Shown here piece after piece: positions 18,037 through 26,619 of a DNA stretch of 42,500 bases (the first letter of the stretch is position 1; each line of letters starts with the position of its first letter). This DNA comes from Flammeovirgaceae bacterium (GTDB lineage Bacteria; Bacteroidota; Bacteroidia; Cytophagales; Cyclobacteriaceae), in the NCBI GenBank assembly GCA_016712035.1, contig JADJRT010000008.1, forward strand, positions 1-42,500, written 5' to 3'. The translations under genes and the position numbers were made by a program. Below the pieces are notes generated by a model. It did not search any database. It saw only the letters and a program-made list of their open reading frames with translations, and was not told the DNA's origin.

Positions 18037-19143
18037 CTATTGAAATAACATTTCAACTGCTTTTGAAAATCTTTTGCTTACGGTTTCTAAATCTGTCGTG
18101 CTTGAAGTATTAAGATTATTGTCATTCAAATGAGTGACTAACTTATTATATCTTTCTATTATATCTTTTGGATGCTTGTCAAGATTGTTAGCAAAAGCTA
18201 CCATAACGCAATCGAAAGTGGCTGCATTCAGTCCTCTTTTTAAGTGAAAAGGTTTTTCTCCAAGATTTTTTGCAATTTTTTCGCAGGTTCTTTTAAAAAT
18301 AGATTCCATCTTACTTAAATTTTCATCGCTTGGATTTCTATTTAATCTCATAAATCGCGACATGTGATCCTTTAGAGGCTTCTGATATTTGGAAACATCA
18401 AGCATTGTGAAAAAACGTAATATCAATTCTTGATCAACCATTCGCTGGTCGGGATGGGCGCGACCTAGAATCTTTCTATAATTCTCATCAAAATTTAGGT
18501 TAAGCCTAATAAGGTCATTAAATGCTCCGTAATAAATGCAATTCCTAATCTCCTGATTATTTAAAAATGTCCCTCCGGTGTTCAATCTTTCAAAAATATG
18601 GTAGATACTTGAATCATCTTCTGGGTCGAGTTGCTGAATAATCACTGCGCGCAACACTCTATTTTTAAAATCTTGTTGGTCCCTCTCGTCCAACTCTTCG
18701 TATGTTTTGTTATACCATTTACTGTCAGTGTTAAGACTAGACAAACGAAATATTACTTTTTTTCCTTTTACTTCCTCTCCGAAATAACCGTCTAAAAAGT
18801 ATTTTGTTGATTTTAGTCTTTGTTGCCCATCGATTAGTAAAAACTTATTACTTTTTATTTCCTTATAAAGAAAGATAGGTGGTACAGGAAGTCCAACCAA
18901 AAATGATTCAATAAGTTTAGTAGCTTGAGCTTGCTTCCAAACGAATTGCCTTTGAAAATTGGGAACAATTATCTCCTTGTCTTCAAGTTTCTTTGCTAGA
19001 ATCTCCAACGTAAAGTCCGCAGGGTATGTCGTGATTTTATAATCAGAGGGTGAACTGTTGTAATCTTCCTCTTCTGAGTAAATTAGTTCAACATCAAGTT
19101 CTGTTTCTGACTTTCTTCCAAAATCTTTGTCCTCGTCTTTCAT
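18037..19143 (-). CDS. DUF262 (GmrSD N-terminal/ParB-like) family protein
   Basis: The protein (368 residues) carries the DUF262 core: IIVPNFQRQFVWKQAQATKL, FLVGLPVPPIFLY, and LLIDGQQRLKST, the DGQQR motif linked to nucleotide hydrolysis or nicking in GmrS-like proteins. RLNTGGTFLNNQEIRNCIYYG follows, the conserved RxNxGGxxLxxxEIRN block. There is an acidic N-terminal tail (residues 1-35). The DUF1524 HNH half of complete GmrSD enzymes is absent. DUF262 proteins are frequent in phage defence. Pairing with a HEPN RNase 8 bp downstream suggests a two-component defence or toxin module in which this protein is the sensor or regulator. The gene is intact and AT-rich compared with its chromosomal neighbours. 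Confidence 0.88.
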   Translation of the reverse strand: MKDEDKDFGRKSETELDVELIYSEEEDYNSSPSDYKITTYPADFTLEILAKKLEDKEIIVPNFQRQFVWKQAQATKLIESFLVGLPVPPIFLYKEIKSNKFLLIDGQQRLKSTKYFLDGYFGEEVKGKKVIFRLSSLNTDSKWYNKTYEELDERDQQDFKNRVLRAVIIQQLDPEDDSSIYHIFERLNTGGTFLNNQEIRNCIYYGAFNDLIRLNLNFDENYRKILGRAHPDQRMVDQELILRFFTMLDVSKYQKPLKDHMSRFMRLNRNPSDENLSKMESIFKRTCEKIAKNLGEKPFHLKRGLNAATFDCVMVAFANNLDKHPKDIIERYNKLVTHLNDNNLNTSSTTDLETVSKRFSKAVEMLFQ

Positions 19144-19172
19144 AATATCATTGCTTAAATCTTTTTGCGCTT

Positions 19173-19184
19173 GGCCATAACATC
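19173..19184. repeat. Boundary box of the cassette-like island
   Basis: TTGGCCATAAC is the inverse of the GTTATGGCC box at 17551-17559 and lies about 30 bp upstream of the DUF262 start. It marks the outer edge where the similarity to the attC-like elements stops. Only this box is conserved. Confidence 0.35.
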
Positions 19185-19244
19185 GGGCTATTAGAACACC
19201 TGTGTCTTAACTCCACACAATATAAGAAGATTAACACCTTTAAC

Positions 19245-20719
19245 TCACAACTCTTGCATCGCCAGGTAAACTCCATTCGTCCAGCCAAAGCCATCCTGAT
19301 TCGGATATTCCCCACCACTGGCTGCCCCATCGTTGCTAAACACATCATACTTCTCGGTCATCTTACCGGTGTTGGCGTACACTTTTAAATTAGCAGTTGT
19401 CCAGTTTGTTTTTACTTGTGTGGCTAATGCATCAAATCCATAATTGAGTAAGCCTTTATAAGCAATCCATTGCAAGGGGGCCCAACCATTGGGTGCGTCC
19501 CACTGTTGGCCGCTGTTTAGCATCGTGGTAGTTAGTCCGCCTGGTTTTAAAAACTTGGTTTTAATAATGGCTTCAACTCCGTTAGCCTGTTGAGGCGTTG
19601 CTATTTCAAAGAAAAGCGGAAAGGCAGAAGCTAACGTATAAGATTCCTTTTGTTTGTTCGCTACAAAATCGAAATCAAAAAAGAATTTCTTTTCAGAACT
19701 CCAGCAATAGGTAAGAATAGAAGCTTTTCTTTTTTCTGATTTTTGTAAATAGGCATTCGCTTGTTTTGAATCTCCTCTTTTCAACGAAACTTCGGCCAGT
19801 GTTTTTTCCAGTGAATACAAAAGGCAATTCAAATCAACTGGAATAATCTCGGTGGTGTGAATGGTTGAAAAAGAATGCTCATCCCGAAACCACCGGCTAC
19901 TAAAGTCCCAACCCGATTCGGCAGCGGCCCGCAGATGTCTATAGATTTCGTCAGGCTTTTGATCGGATTGATGGGCCAATTCTATATCCTCTTTATAGGA
20001 TTCCGGCCGGGGTGTGTTGTGCTCATCCCAATACCGGTTTAACACCGAGCCATTGGGCATCCGAACTACGCGGTGTTGTGTTTGCGTTTTTTCTGATAGC
20101 TGATCAGCTCCTTTCATCCAAAACGCATATTCTTTAGCTAACTGCGGAAAGTAATGAGCCAACGCATCCGGCTTATGCGAGCTTAACAGATTTACCATCA
20201 AGCTAAAAAAGTGGGTTGCGATCGGCCCACATAATATTGCCTATTGCCATTGGGTATATAACCGATCGTATCAATGAGATGCGCAAAATTATTTACCATG
20301 TGTTCGATCAAATCAATTCGATTCGAAACTTGGAGTCCCAACATAGTAAAATAACTATCCCAGTAATATATTTCCCGAAAGCGACCTCCGGGAACCACGT
20401 AAGGATGAGGAAGGGGAATTAGTGAACTCTTTTCCTTTTCGGGATTACGAGTTAACACATTCCATAAAGCATGAATGTGTTCAGCGGCACTTTTGTTCGG
20501 GTCACTTTTATAATCAGTAGCGTGTTCTTTCGGCAGCGTAAAATTTTTGTTAACGAATTCGGAAAGATCGAATCCAGAGGAATCTTTTTTATTTAAATAG
20601 TCTTTCCGGATTTCTTCCAGCGATCGGTTTGGAGTACAGTCTGGAAATGTTTTTCCATCGCCTAAAATATTTTGGAGTTGAACTGCTTCGAAAAGTTCAC
20701 CTGATTCATGAATTTCCAT
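19245..20719 (-). CDS. Trehalase (GH37), one frameshift
   Basis: Alpha,alpha-trehalase of the TreA/TreF family, about 491 residues after correction. Both family signatures are intact: PGGRFREIYYWDSYFTMLGL (signature 1) and QQWDAPNGWAPLQWIA (signature 2). The C-terminal GGEYPNQDGFGWTNGVYLAM also holds conserved residues, and the ESGWDFSSRWF segment carries the catalytic-acid region. The frame is lost near the G3 run 20213-20215; adding one base continues RSQP into FFSLMVNLLSSHK. The start at 20719 has a strong GGAGG 8 nt upstream. There is no signal peptide, so it is likely cytosolic, fed by the MFS transporter gene whose stop lies 1 bp upstream. Confidence 0.88.
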
Positions 20720-20720
20720 T

Positions 20721-21981
20721 TTAATGTCCTCCGGTTGATTGAAAAGTAATTTCAGTATCCGATTTCTTTTGTATCCGATTAAAGAAGTAAAGACAAACCA
20801 TCAGCACGCCAATGGGCACTAAAAGAAAAGTAGAAGGCGGTTTGTCCACCATAGGCCTCAAAAATATTTCCGGTAATGATTGAGCCCGTAGTTCCTCCAA
20901 GCGCAGAGAAGATTACAATCAAACCCGACATAGGTCCATGCTGGCGGGCAGGAAGTGTGCTTAAGATAACGGAATTGATTGCGGGATAAATAGGAGCAAG
21001 GAATAATCCGATTAGTGGAAACACAAAAGCACCTAAAGGAGCATCACTCCAGCCCGTTACTTGCCCGCCCGAATTTTTTGCTAATGGGATAGCAATGAGT
21101 ACAAGTGCAGCCGCGGCAATCAAACAAAGTATCAAAACCCCAAACCAATGTATTTTTCTTAAAACAAAACCTGCCGAAAATCTTCCTAGCGCTGTAGAGG
21201 CTGCCAGGATGCTAGCCATTTGTATACTTAACGTTGTTGGTAAATTCAAAACCTTGCTGTTAAATGTAGGAAGCCAACTCATAATGCTTTGCTCAATTAA
21301 CACATACGTAAAGGCACTCATAATAAAAACTAATACCAATGGCTTTATGGCCAACTTGATCATGTCACCAAATTCTTCAAGAAAAGGTTTTGCTTCTGCG
21401 TCCTTTATGGCTGACTCATCCAAAGAGGCAGTTAACAATAGTACAAAAGCGATAGCCGTAAGCGCAGCCAGTAAATAATAAACCGTAAGCCATGAATTCG
21501 ATTGGGTTTGACTATCATCAACAAAGGCACTGAAAATGAAATAGCCCGTAAGAATGCCAATCATAAAGAATGATTCAATAAAATTCATGAAGCTGGCATG
21601 TTCTTTTTTATTGGAAGTAACAATGCCAATGGTGGCATACACGGATACTTTTATTAAAGCAAAGGAAGTACCCACCACAGCAAAAAGAACTTTAGTCATA
21701 GCGAAACTGGGAAGCGAAGGCATTGCTAAGCAGGCAATAGTTACCAGGCCCAGGGCAATCAGCATTGAATTTTTATAACCGATACGCGTGATATACGAGG
21801 CTACCAGAAAAGAAACTGCGGCAATACTTAAATCCTTGAAGGCCTCTAAAATGCTTGCAGCGGATTCCGATACACCATAGTTGCTTTGCACTTGCAGAAT
21901 CACAGTGCCTACACTGTTCAGCAAAATGGCAAAAACAAAATAGTTGAGAAAGAGAGAGACTTTGATTTTCCAGGTAGACAT
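20721..21981 (-). CDS. MFS transporter (FucP/TsgA-like), one frameshift near the C-terminus
   Basis: Twelve-helix major facilitator: WKIKVSLFLNYFVFAILLNS (TM1), a TRIGYKNSMLIALGL loop after TM2, and PLIGLFLAPIYPAINSVILS, a pattern typical of FucP-like sugar transporters. Near the end the frame shifts at the A4 run 20821-20824. Removing one base changes the tail to FYFSLVPIGVLMVCLYFFNR, the expected last helix, and moves the stop to 20721-20723. There it overlaps the GGAGG ribosome site of the trehalase gene, one base before its ATG. The start at 21981 (MSTWKIK) is preferred. Context suggests uptake of trehalose or a related disaccharide; this is inference. Confidence 0.82.
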
Positions 21982-22046
21982 TGTGTGGCGGGTTACCAAA
22001 CAAATCTACTTACTTTCAACCAATTCCCTACCTTGAAATAGTGGCG

Positions 22047-23733
22047 CTACAAATTCAATTTCTTCAATTCTTCTGTGGCATAGTTAACCGCCCGCGCTGT
22101 AATGGCCATATAAAACAACGATGGGTTTTGTGTGCTAGTACTTGCCATGCTGGCACCATCAGTCACAAATACATTCTTGCAATGATGTAGTTGATTCCAT
22201 TTGTTAAGCATGGATGTTTTAGGATCGTGGCCCATGCGTACGCCACCCATTTCATGAATGTCGAGGCCTGGCGCCTGCTTGCTGTCATGCTGTTCGATAT
22301 CCGTGCATCCTGCCGCCTCTAACATCAAAGTGCTTTGGGTTAAAAAATCGTTAACCATTTTTTGATCATTGTCGTCATAATCAACCGCGGTAACTAATAA
22401 GGGAATTCCCCATTCGTCTTTTTGATCATTACTTAAGCGTACATGGTTTGTTTCTTTTGGTATAGTTTCTCCCTGCATCGACATATAGACCTTCCAGTCA
22501 CCTGGCTCTGCCATTGATTTTTTTAGATCGGCTCCAATTTCATTTTGACTTTTTCCATTCGACCGATACGCTCCAATAAAAGTCAGAAAGCCACCAAAAT
22601 AATCCGTATCCTGTTTATGCAAGTTGCGATAGTTTGCCATAATGGGTTTGGATGGACTACGACCAAAATAGTATTGATCATCAGGACCATTATACGATGC
22701 ACTTAGCGATCCGCGGTAGTTGTGGAAGATAATATGTTTTCCGAGTAGCCCGTTATCATTACCTAACCCATCTGGAAAACGAGATGACGTGGAGTTCAAC
22801 AAAATCAAATTACTATTTAAACAAGCAGCATTAACAAATATTATCTTTGCTTTAAATTCAATAGTTTCTTTGGTGAGTGTATCTACAATTCTAACTCCGG
22901 AGGCTTTCCCCTTTTTCTCATCATACATGATAGATTGAACAACGGAATGCGGGCGTATTGTAAGGTTGCCAGTTTTTTGTGCCCAGGGTAAAGTCGCAGA
23001 TACGGAACTAAAGTAGCCACCATAGGGACATCCTCTTGCACACAGATCTCTTGCCTGGCACTGCCCACGGCCCTGCTTCAAATGAAGCTCAGTAGGTTGA
23101 GTCAGGTGGGCTCCACGTCCTTGAACCATAAACCGGTCTTTATACTTCTTTGCTATTTTTCTTTTAATTCTTTTTCTACGCAGTTCATTTCAAAAGGTGG
23201 AAGAAACTCGCCATCGGGCATGGCCTCCAAACCATCGCGATTACCACAGATGCCAGCAAATAATTCTACGTGCGAATACCAAGGCGCAATGTCTGGGTAT
23301 CGTATTGGCCAATCAATTCCATAACCATATTTGGCTGGCGAAGTAAATTCAAAATTGCTCCATCGCTGACTCTCTCTCGCCCACATCAGGGATTTTCCGC
23401 CTACCTGGTAGCCCCGGATCCAGTCAAACGGTTTTTCCTGTATGTAAGGATGCTCATTGTCCTTCACAAAAAATGTTCAGTGGATTCATCAAAGGCATAA
23501 CATCTTCCTGCAATCGGATTTTTTTCCATCATCGCAATTGGTAATTTTCCGCGGTGCGAAAATTCCCACGGGTTTTTAGTAGCAGTAGGATAATCTTTGA
23601 GGTGCTCAATATTACGGCCTCGCTCCAGCACTAAGGTTTTTAATCCTTTATCGCAAAGTTCTTTGGCTGCCCACCCCCCGGAAATCCCAGATCCGATCAC
23701 AATAGCATCGTAGGTGTTTGATGGTGTAGACAT
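22047..23733 (-). CDS. GMC family FAD-dependent oxidoreductase, two frameshifts
   Basis: The N-terminal Rossmann motif YDAIVIGSGISGGWAAKEL binds FAD. GYQVGGKSLMWARESQRWS is the GMC signature 1 region. CARGCPYGGYFSS and IFVNAACLNSNLILLNSTSS follow, and the C-terminal domain ends with MGHDP, FVTDGASMASTSTQNPSLFY and MAITARAVNYA. It is the subgroup that often pairs with a gluconate-2-dehydrogenase subunit 3-like gene to oxidise sugars or polyols; no such gene is here. Two homopolymer breaks split it: the A6 run at 23468-23473 (one base added gives HFFVKDNEHPY) and the T5 run at 23156-23160 (one added gives KEKIAKKYKDRFM). Corrected length is about 562 residues. It lies 65 bp upstream of the MFS gene, in the same operon. 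Confidence 0.85.
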
Positions 23734-23878
23734 AAAACAGTAGTTATCTGGCTATACTAACTTAAAAAAACATAAGATTTTATTGCCATTCTTGTCAGAG
23801 GAGTCTGGTGATTTCAAACGGTCATATTTACATGCCAATGCAACTCAACGATTTGTAAATTAAACCGGCCATGCTCGC

Positions 23879-24565
23879 TTACCCTACTGCAAAATGGTAG
23901 CCAACCCCTTTGATCGTTATAATTTCTATTGAAGAATCTTCTCTGAGATAATCGCGCAGCTTGGTGATGTACACATCCAAATTTCGTGAGTTGAAAAATG
24001 AATCATCGCCCCACACGCGCAGCAGCATGGTTTTGCGATCTATGTTCGCGTTCTGGTTTTCAGCTAATATTTGCAACAACACCGCTTCGCGATGAGATAA
24101 TTTTTTTGCTTTGCCATCTTTGCGCAATTCGTAACGTTGGGGGGCAAATTCGAATTTGCCAATGGCAATGGATTCTTTAGGGCTGGCTGATAATTTTTGT
24201 GTGAGTTGTAGAAGATTGTTTACCCGAACAATCAATTCTTCCATACTAAATGGCTTTCGCAAGTAATCATTTCCACCAACCTCAAAGCCTTTAACAAGAT
24301 CTTCCGTTTGCGTTTTAGCCGTAACAAATATGATGGGAACACTTGCGTGAACTTGTCTTATTTCCTTGGCGATGGAGTACCCATCTTTGTTTGGCAGCAT
24401 GATGTCTAGGACACAAATATCAGGATGCAATTCTTCAAAAATCCGTAACGCTTGTTTGCCATCAGTTACCATACGCACTTCAAAGTCTCGCACCTCCAAA
24501 CTCTCTTTCACAATCCGACCCAGAAAGGGTTCATCTTCTACATAAAGAATTTTTGTTTTGCTCAT
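23879..24565 (-). CDS. OmpR/PhoB-family response regulator
   Basis: Residues 1-120 are a receiver domain with ILYVEDEPFLG (acidic pair), CVLDIMLPNKDG (phospho-acceptor Asp), FVTAKT (Thr) and RKPF (Lys). Residues 135-228 are a winged-helix DNA-binding domain ending in LDVYITKLRDYLREDSSIEIITIKGVGYHF, the classic OmpR recognition helix and wing. All key residues are present. It starts 5 bp after the histidine kinase stop, so kinase and regulator form one operon. That operon runs divergently from the GLPGLI/outer-membrane barrel genes, which may be its targets. Confidence 0.93.
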   Translation of the reverse strand: MSKTKILYVEDEPFLGRIVKESLEVRDFEVRMVTDGKQALRIFEELHPDICVLDIMLPNKDGYSIAKEIRQVHASVPIIFVTAKTQTEDLVKGFEVGGNDYLRKPFSMEELIVRVNNLLQLTQKLSASPKESIAIGKFEFAPQRYELRKDGKAKKLSHREAVLLQILAENQNANIDRKTMLLRVWGDDSFFNSRNLDVYITKLRDYLREDSSIEIITIKGVGYHFAVG

Positions 24566-24570
24566 TCTGA

Positions 24571-25690
24571 CTATGTAGGCAGTGCAACAGTGAATGCGCT
24601 TCCCTTTCCTACTTCACTCTCAACCGTAATAGTGCCTTTATGACTCTTCACTACGCTTTCAACATAGCTTAAGCCGAGGCCATATCCTTTTATATTGTGT
24701 ACATCTCCGGTTGGCACTCTAAAAAATTTCTCAAACACTTTCTTTTTGTGTTCGGGCGAAATTCCAATTCCATGATCTTTGACGGTAAGCATTAGTTTAT
24801 CGGTGGTTGCTAACAAACGAACTTCGATCTCCGGTATTTCACGACTATACTTCAAAGCATTGTCGAGCAAGTTATAAACTACGCTAGTCAGATGAACCGT
24901 GCTACCCATCAAATGAAACTCAGTACCTTCTTTAGCGAAACTGACTTTAGCGTGTTGCTTTTCAAACACAAGTTTCATGGACCCTAAAACTTGTTCTACC
25001 AGTTTATCTAACTCAACAGGCTCGGCATTGTACTCAACACCCTTGTTTTCGAAGCTCGAAGTTTTTAAAATTTTATCGGTGAGTATATTCAGTCGGTTCA
25101 ATTCATTTTGGGCAATTTCAAGATACTCTTCTGTCAATGCCGGATTATCCAACCCTTTAAAATTTTTGAGTGCCTCAAGAGCAACGCCTACAGTTGTAAC
25201 GGGAGTTTTTAATTCGTGCGTGATGTTGCTGATGAAATCATTTTTTAATTCCATCAGTCTTTGTTGGGCGCGAACACTCCGGTACATTATGAAAAACGCG
25301 GCCAAAGTTAAAATGGGAGAAAGATTGAAAAGAAAATCTGAGGCGCAATCTCCTTTATCATCAAGGGCCGGAAATCAGAAAGCACCACTGCGTACCTGTG
25401 AACAGGATCAAACCGGACCCAATCAGATTACATTGAATTAGAAAGAACTGGAGGTCCAAATTGATCGTCAATCAGCTCATCGCCTGGTGATCTAAACAAA
25501 GCCGAACCATTCCTTTGCCGACATGGACGGGAGTAGGAACAAATGAAGAGTGTTTGATTTCGAAAGGAACCCAGGTGTTGAAGTAGGCCTTTTCGTAGGG
25601 GTTCGTAATCCAGAAAATCTGCAGCGCCATCAACAAAATGATGCTGCTGACGATGAGAGTAAGCGTTAATGTATTTTTAGAGTTCTTCAT
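24571..25690 (-). CDS. Sensor histidine kinase (HisKA type) with damaged sensor region
   Basis: The cytoplasmic part is intact: H-box KNDFISNITHELKTPVTTVG, N-box LLDNALKYS, VKDHGIGISPEHKKKVFEKF (G1/F) and GYGLGLSYVESV (G2). The N-terminus (MKNSKNTLTLTLIVSSIILL, start 25690) is a good first membrane helix. In between, the periplasmic region is only about 110 residues, shorter than usual for this kind. It contains at least one shift near 25500, an in-frame TAA at 25428-25430 and a break at the G3 run 25315-25317, where one extra base restores APQIFFSIFLPILTLAAFFIMYRS, the second helix. The sensor domain therefore cannot be trusted. The first gene of the operon with the regulator. Confidence 0.78.
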
Positions 25691-25703
25691 TTTTTCTGCC
25701 CAA

Positions 25704-25711
25704 CAAAAGTA
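25704..25711 (-). promoter_or_regulatory. Candidate -7 box of the histidine kinase operon
   Basis: Read on the minus strand this is TACTTTTG, a perfect match to TAnnTTTG, 13 bp before the ATG at 25690. No convincing -33 TTG was confirmed. Confidence 0.4.
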
Positions 25712-25840
25712 CAGGGATTCCTTGGCCCCCAAATACCTTTTAACCTTAATTAACATTGCTTTCAGAACTATTAACGGTAAGATAAACTCTTCTAGCGTAA
25801 GTTTGATCGTTGAAAATCCTAAATGAAATTCTCACCTCTT

Positions 25841-26599
25841 ATGAAAAAAATGATTTTACTACTGGGCGTTCTGGTATCGCTCACCGCGGCTCACGTGGTT
25901 TTTGGTCAAGCCTCGGGCGTTATTACTTACGAAATTAAAGTGAACATGCATCGCAGGCTTCCGCCCGAGCGCGCGGATATGAAAGCGATGATCCCTGAGT
26001 TCAGAACCACGAAAGAGCAATTATTTTTTAACGGAGATGAATCGCTATTCAAACCTTTGATTGAAGATGAAGAAGAGGAAATGGGTGGAGGCGGAATGAA
26101 AATAGTAATGAAGCAACCCAATACCGAAGTTTATTTAGATCAGTCAACCGGTAAGATGGTTTCTAAGCAAGAGTTTATGGGCAAGAATTACCTTATAGAA
26201 GATTCAGTGAAACTGGCGCCATGGAAATTTGGAACAGAAGTAAAAACTATTCAGGGATACGAATGCAAGCAAGCCTATTACACCGATGAAGCTAAGCTGA
26301 TGATCAATGGAACTGAAACCATCGAAAAGCGTGAGATCACGGCCTGGTATACCGATGCGATTCGACCATTCCTGGGACCAGAAAAATTTAATACATTACC
26401 AGGGGCTGTATTGGCAGTAGACATTAATAATGGTGATCGGGTTGTAGTGGCCAGAGTGATCGAATTGCGGGAATTAAAAAAGAACGAATTGAAGATGCCA
26501 ACCAGTGGAACCAAGACAACACAAGAAGAATATCGAAAGATGGTGGCCGAACAAATGAAGCAGATGGGTGGCGGAAAAGGGATCATTATCCGGAATTAA
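25841..26599 (+). CDS. GLPGLI family protein
   Basis: A signal peptide (MKKMILLLGVLVSLTAAHVV, cleavage after FGQ) precedes a GLPGLI-type domain. The name-giving motif appears as FNTLPGAVLAVDIN, and ITAWYTDAIRPFLGPEKF lies directly before it. QGYECKQAYYTDE is the usual Cys-containing strand. A glycine-rich Met segment (EEEEMGGGGMKIVMKQ) is notable. Function is unknown; the family is exported and often encoded next to TonB-type barrels, as here (20 bp to the next gene). An in-frame ATG at 25823 is possible but would weaken the signal peptide. Confidence 0.88.
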   Translation: MKKMILLLGVLVSLTAAHVVFGQASGVITYEIKVNMHRRLPPERADMKAMIPEFRTTKEQLFFNGDESLFKPLIEDEEEEMGGGGMKIVMKQPNTEVYLDQSTGKMVSKQEFMGKNYLIEDSVKLAPWKFGTEVKTIQGYECKQAYYTDEAKLMINGTETIEKREITAWYTDAIRPFLGPEKFNTLPGAVLAVDINNGDRVVVARVIELRELKKNELKMPTSGTKTTQEEYRKMVAEQMKQMGGGKGIIIRN

Positions 26600-26619
26600 A
26601 ATCTTGTGGTCTATCCATT

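Noticed and set aside
23734..23878. A transcription terminator between the response regulator and the GMC gene
   Set aside because: No convincing stem with a T run was found on either strand.
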